A DNA stretch of 64,000 nucleotides from Siminovitchia terrae (GTDB lineage Bacteria; Bacillota; Bacilli; Bacillales; Bacillaceae_C): assembly GCF_003605405.2 (NCBI RefSeq), contig NZ_QYTW02000021.1, forward strand, positions 30,252 through 94,251, read 5' to 3'. Made by a program: the position numbers and the translations under genes. The notes under the pieces were generated by a model. It was given only the letters and a program-made list of their open reading frames with translations, did no database searches and had not been told where the DNA came from. Positions 61,194-64,000 of the stretch are shown piece after piece. Positions within the stretch are counted from its first letter, which is position 1; every line of letters starts with the position of its first letter.

Positions 61194-63030
61194 TCATATT
61201 GTCGTTCAAAATATTTTACGAGATAAATCGACGTATATTTCTTACTTTTTAAGCAGTGTGTTCTCCATTCTCATCTTTTTCCTTTTTTCAACAACAGCTT
61301 TCCATCCGATGATGACAGAAATTGATACCACAAGCACACTGGGAATCACAATGCTGCTTGCCAGCTTTTTTATTTATATTTTCTCGTTTGTCTTTATCAT
61401 TTATTCGCTATTTGCTTTTTTAAAGAAGAAGACCAAAACACTTGGCGTATTTATGATGACAGGTGCTTCCCTAAAGCAAATTCGCAAAATGGTTTTTAGA
61501 GAAAATATGCTTGTTGCCGGGGCAGCCATTGTCACAGCGATTGCACTCGGACTGATCATCGCACCGTTATTTTTAATGGTGGCTAAAAAAATATTACGTG
61601 CGGATAGCTTTGGTATGTATGTACCTATGCAAGCCATCATGTTAACGGTTGTTTTATTTGTTATTTTATTTATTGTCGTATCCAAATGGATGACACGCTT
61701 TATTAAAAAAGAAGAAATCGTACAGCTCCTAAAATCAGATGTGACTCAGGAAAAGCTTATTACATCAGCGCCATTGAAATTAGTGCTATCCACGATTGTC
61801 AGTGCCTCTTTATTCGTGTCAATCATCAAGGAAATGAGTTGGATAGCGTCTTTTGAAACGCTTGGCTATATTGCTTTATTTGTCAGCCTATTATTAACCC
61901 TTTATTTCGTAGTTACTCAAGGTGTGCTGTTGGCCATTGGTCTATTGCAGAAAAGACCATCATATTTTCAAAAAACGAATATGCTGTTTGTTTCCAACTT
62001 AAAGGCAAAAGGACGTTCCCATGCGCATATTATGTACCTTTTAACGATTTTACTGCTTGGTGTTTTTGTATGTACAAGCGTTCTATACAGCTCCTACTAT
62101 AATGTGAAGAAAAATGCTGAGGCCGCATATCCTTACAGCTTCCAATATGTCTCCCTTCCTAAAAATACATCGGAGGCCGAGAAGGAAGATATTGCGTTTA
62201 TTGAAGAGACATTAGGCAAAGAAGGGAAGGTTACTGTCGATTATTCAGCCTTTAAAGCTGATGATGAGCATTGGATTGGCTTTATGTCCGTTTCGAATTA
62301 TAATGCACTTGGTTTGCATAAGCCGATCACCCTTAAGGACAACGAGTATTATGTTGCAGCCGGTAATACAGGTGTACAGCCAAATACTGAAACCACCCAG
62401 GATTACCCATTTGGTGAGCTTCAGTATGCCGGTCTGGAAGAAAAGAATATTTTATCAACAGGTCTACGAAATGCGTATTTTATTGTTCCAGATGAAGTAT
62501 ACGAAACAATTGATTATCCCGTTTATAAAGTGTTTGCCTATGAGGTAGATCAGTGGACAGAAAAGGTAGAAGTGGCTGAAGCCGTTTTATCACGGATTCA
62601 AACGGAGCCTGATCTTCACTTAACAGCTTCTAAAATTGATTTATATGATGCGGAAAAATTTGTGAAGAGTATCATGTTCTTCATCGGATTTATGTTGAGT
62701 TTGATCTTTATGAGCGCAGCAATGAGTATTCTTTATTTCTACCTGCAAACATCACTTGCAGGAGAAAAGGAAAAATATGCGGGTATTCGAAAAATCGGTC
62801 TTTCTTTGAAAGAACTATCCTCTGTTGTAACGAAGGAGCTGGCGACTTTAATTTTCGCCCCGTTTACCATCGCAGCTATTGTCTTATTTGTAGCGATGTT
62901 TGGTATGCATAGCTATATTTCATCAACATTCTCCCAAATGACAGCGATCGGAGTAGGTATATTTTTACTGCTGTTTGTTATAAGTTTTTTCATCATCCGA
63001 CGGAGCTATTTAAACAAATTAGTAAATTAA
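61183..63030 (+). CDS. BceB-type FtsX permease
   Basis: This 615-residue permease has about ten helices with a large extracellular domain of about 200 residues between helices 7 and 8 (around residues 315-500). That topology is typical of BceB transporters, which free lipid-II-cycle targets from bacitracin or lantibiotics. ATG 61183 is preferred, with AGGTGG 8 bases upstream. No BceRS regulators are adjacent. Confidence 0.92.
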   Translation: MSFNHIVVQNILRDKSTYISYFLSSVFSILIFFLFSTTAFHPMMTEIDTTSTLGITMLLASFFIYIFSFVFIIYSLFAFLKKKTKTLGVFMMTGASLKQIRKMVFRENMLVAGAAIVTAIALGLIIAPLFLMVAKKILRADSFGMYVPMQAIMLTVVLFVILFIVVSKWMTRFIKKEEIVQLLKSDVTQEKLITSAPLKLVLSTIVSASLFVSIIKEMSWIASFETLGYIALFVSLLLTLYFVVTQGVLLAIGLLQKRPSYFQKTNMLFVSNLKAKGRSHAHIMYLLTILLLGVFVCTSVLYSSYYNVKKNAEAAYPYSFQYVSLPKNTSEAEKEDIAFIEETLGKEGKVTVDYSAFKADDEHWIGFMSVSNYNALGLHKPITLKDNEYYVAAGNTGVQPNTETTQDYPFGELQYAGLEEKNILSTGLRNAYFIVPDEVYETIDYPVYKVFAYEVDQWTEKVEVAEAVLSRIQTEPDLHLTASKIDLYDAEKFVKSIMFFIGFMLSLIFMSAAMSILYFYLQTSLAGEKEKYAGIRKIGLSLKELSSVVTKELATLIFAPFTIAAIVLFVAMFGMHSYISSTFSQMTAIGVGIFLLLFVISFFIIRRSYLNKLVN

Positions 63031-63043
63031 TACGTACAACTAC

Positions 63044-63085
63044 TGAAAGAGGATTCTTAACATCCTCTTTCCATCCTGTTTTTTA
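63044..63085 (+). terminator. Terminator of the bceAB-type operon
   Basis: GAAAGAGGAT and ATCCTCTTTC pair around a short AT-rich loop, with CCATCCTGTTTTTT after it. Confidence 0.8.
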
Positions 63086-63113
63086 GGCTGTTGGATAGAT
63101 GGAGTGAAAATGT

Positions 63114-63311
63114 ATGAAACGAATAGATGAATTAGATTTCTTGCGCGACTTTGCCTTAGTAGGGATTGTTCTGATTAACATTACACAAATGATAACTACC
63201 TTGTCCCCGAACAGGGAACATTTGATTATGTTGTAAGGGTCGCTTTGGATTATGGCTGAGTCAGAGGTTTTTCCCGATTTATTTGGAATTGGTTTTTATC
63301 TGTTTCTATAA
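63114..63311 (+). pseudogene. Remnant of a DUF418 (YeiB-like) membrane protein gene
   Basis: The N-terminus MKRIDELDFLRDFALVGIVL is the DUF418 signature (LDxLRGFALLGI), but the frame stops after 40 codons. Further DUF418-like sequence (EVFPDLFGIGFYLFL) follows in shifted frames and then ends. Members normally have about 350-400 residues, so most of the gene is lost. Confidence 0.75.
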
Positions 63312-63408
63312 AAAGGCTACGAACAGCGGAAATCTGGTTTTTAGCAGTAGCTACTAACATATAGCATTTCATTATCGAAGAAGTTTATAAATACGAGGAG
63401 GAGTAAGC

Positions 63409-63741
63409 ATGAAAATGATTAAAGCTTTCGCGATATTTAGTTGTCTAGCGACTTTTATGTTAGTCGGTTGTGGTAAAAAAGAAGTGATAATTGAAAAAGA
63501 TTATTATGTCCAAATTGATGAAGAACCAGAACAAACTAATAATGAGGGGCAATATGTTTATAACATAAAAGGATTCGAAGGGAATGGGAACGAAAAGGTT
63601 GTATATTTTTATGTTGAAGAACCATACGAAATAGGAACGCTGTTACGAGTACCTAGAAGTATCGAGGGATATACCGGAGATCCTGAGGTGATTGAAGCTG
63701 ATGATTTGTCTAAAGAGGTTAAAGAGAAATTAAATCTATAA
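63409..63741 (+). CDS. YxeA-like (DUF1093) lipoprotein
   Basis: This 110-residue lipoprotein has signal and lipobox LVGC (Cys21) and a single small beta-rich domain with YYVQIDEE and YVYNIKGFEGNGNEK, matching the YxeA family. Members often lie beside Bce-type transporters and may assist envelope defence; mechanism unknown. GAGGAGGAG precedes the ATG. It lies about 380 bases after the permease gene. Confidence 0.8.
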   Translation: MKMIKAFAIFSCLATFMLVGCGKKEVIIEKDYYVQIDEEPEQTNNEGQYVYNIKGFEGNGNEKVVYFYVEEPYEIGTLLRVPRSIEGYTGDPEVIEADDLSKEVKEKLNL

Positions 63742-63982
63742 AACTAGTTTCAGGGATCAATCCTAAAAGGGAGTCAGAATGATGCTGTACCCTGTCTCAA
63801 CTGCATAAGTTAGAAGCACAGAGAGGGGGGGCAATCCTTCTCTTAGCTAGTTTGTGGACAAATCAAATATGTAGGCCGGGAGTGTAAACTTAACCGTGTA
63901 AGTGAGAGAGCGTACGGCTCTTGCTTCGCTGTTTGGTTTTTTTTATTGGTAGAATACAATAAATGAATGGGAGGTATTTCTA

Positions 63983-64000
63983 ATGGCTAAATCTAAACGA
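63983..64000 (+). CDS. Start of a gene cut by the window edge
   Basis: ATG at 63983 with GGGAGGT 7-8 bases upstream opens MAKSKR and continues past the window. Too short to identify. The spacer 63,742-63,982 has GC hairpins (e.g. AGAGCGTACGGCTCT before a T-rich run) but no gene. Confidence 0.6.

Overview
The window is a low- to mid-GC Firmicutes chromosome segment, almost certainly Bacillaceae. This rests on the str-S10-spc-alpha gene order running from rpsL to rplQ and on to ecfA1-ecfA2-ecfT-truA-rplM-rpsI, strong AAGGAGG ribosome binding sites, a zinc-type S14, a C4-type adenylate kinase and a Bacillus/Staphylococcus-type (type VIIb) secretion locus. Species cannot be fixed from sequence alone.

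Region 1 (1-28,090) is housekeeping. The str operon (rpsL partial, rpsG, fusA, tuf) ends in a strong terminator. A three-gene manganese-type ABC importer (ATPase, permease, lipoprotein) then sits on the minus strand between the str and S10 operons. A sequence matching the MntR operator overlaps its likely promoter. Two tandem sigma-A-type promoters follow, then 27 co-directional genes from rpsJ to rplQ, including secY, adk, map, a KOW-domain gene, infA and the very short rpmJ. After a repeat-rich spacer come the ECF energy-coupling module and truA. A 340-bp minisatellite and a promoter with an L13-type leader precede rplM-rpsI.

Region 2 (about 28,030-47,050) is an accessory island. It carries a complete type VIIb secretion system: essA and esaA on the minus strand, diverging from esxA-esaB-essB-essC. 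Next is an LXG polymorphic-toxin module: two small WXG100-like accessory proteins, an LXG toxin with a glycine-zipper C-terminus, and a six-helix membrane protein as candidate immunity factor. An STM3941-like membrane protein and two paralogous 262/264-aa proteins of unknown function follow. Decayed partial copies of the immunity and STM3941-like genes come next, then an AlkA-like DNA glycosylase. A second, imperfect copy of the rpsI stop-codon/terminator region lies at the far end, beside the C-terminal remnant of a tyrosine integrase. This suggests site-specific integration at the 3' end of rpsI.

Region 3 (47,050-64,000) is a mixed envelope/stress region. It has a lipoprotein amidohydrolase, a PadR-DUF2812 pair, a minus-strand operon (ABC-2 permease, ATPase, YdbS, YdbT) and a divergent OmpR-type two-component system. 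Phased TTAAGG repeats in the shared intergenic region suggest the regulator controls that operon. Two copies of a 195-bp highly structured element follow, then a membrane-anchored serine hydrolase, a BceAB-type peptide-resistance transporter with a BceR-like operator, a DUF418 pseudogene, a YxeA-like lipoprotein and the first codons of another gene. The common theme of regions 2 and 3 is interbacterial antagonism and envelope defence.
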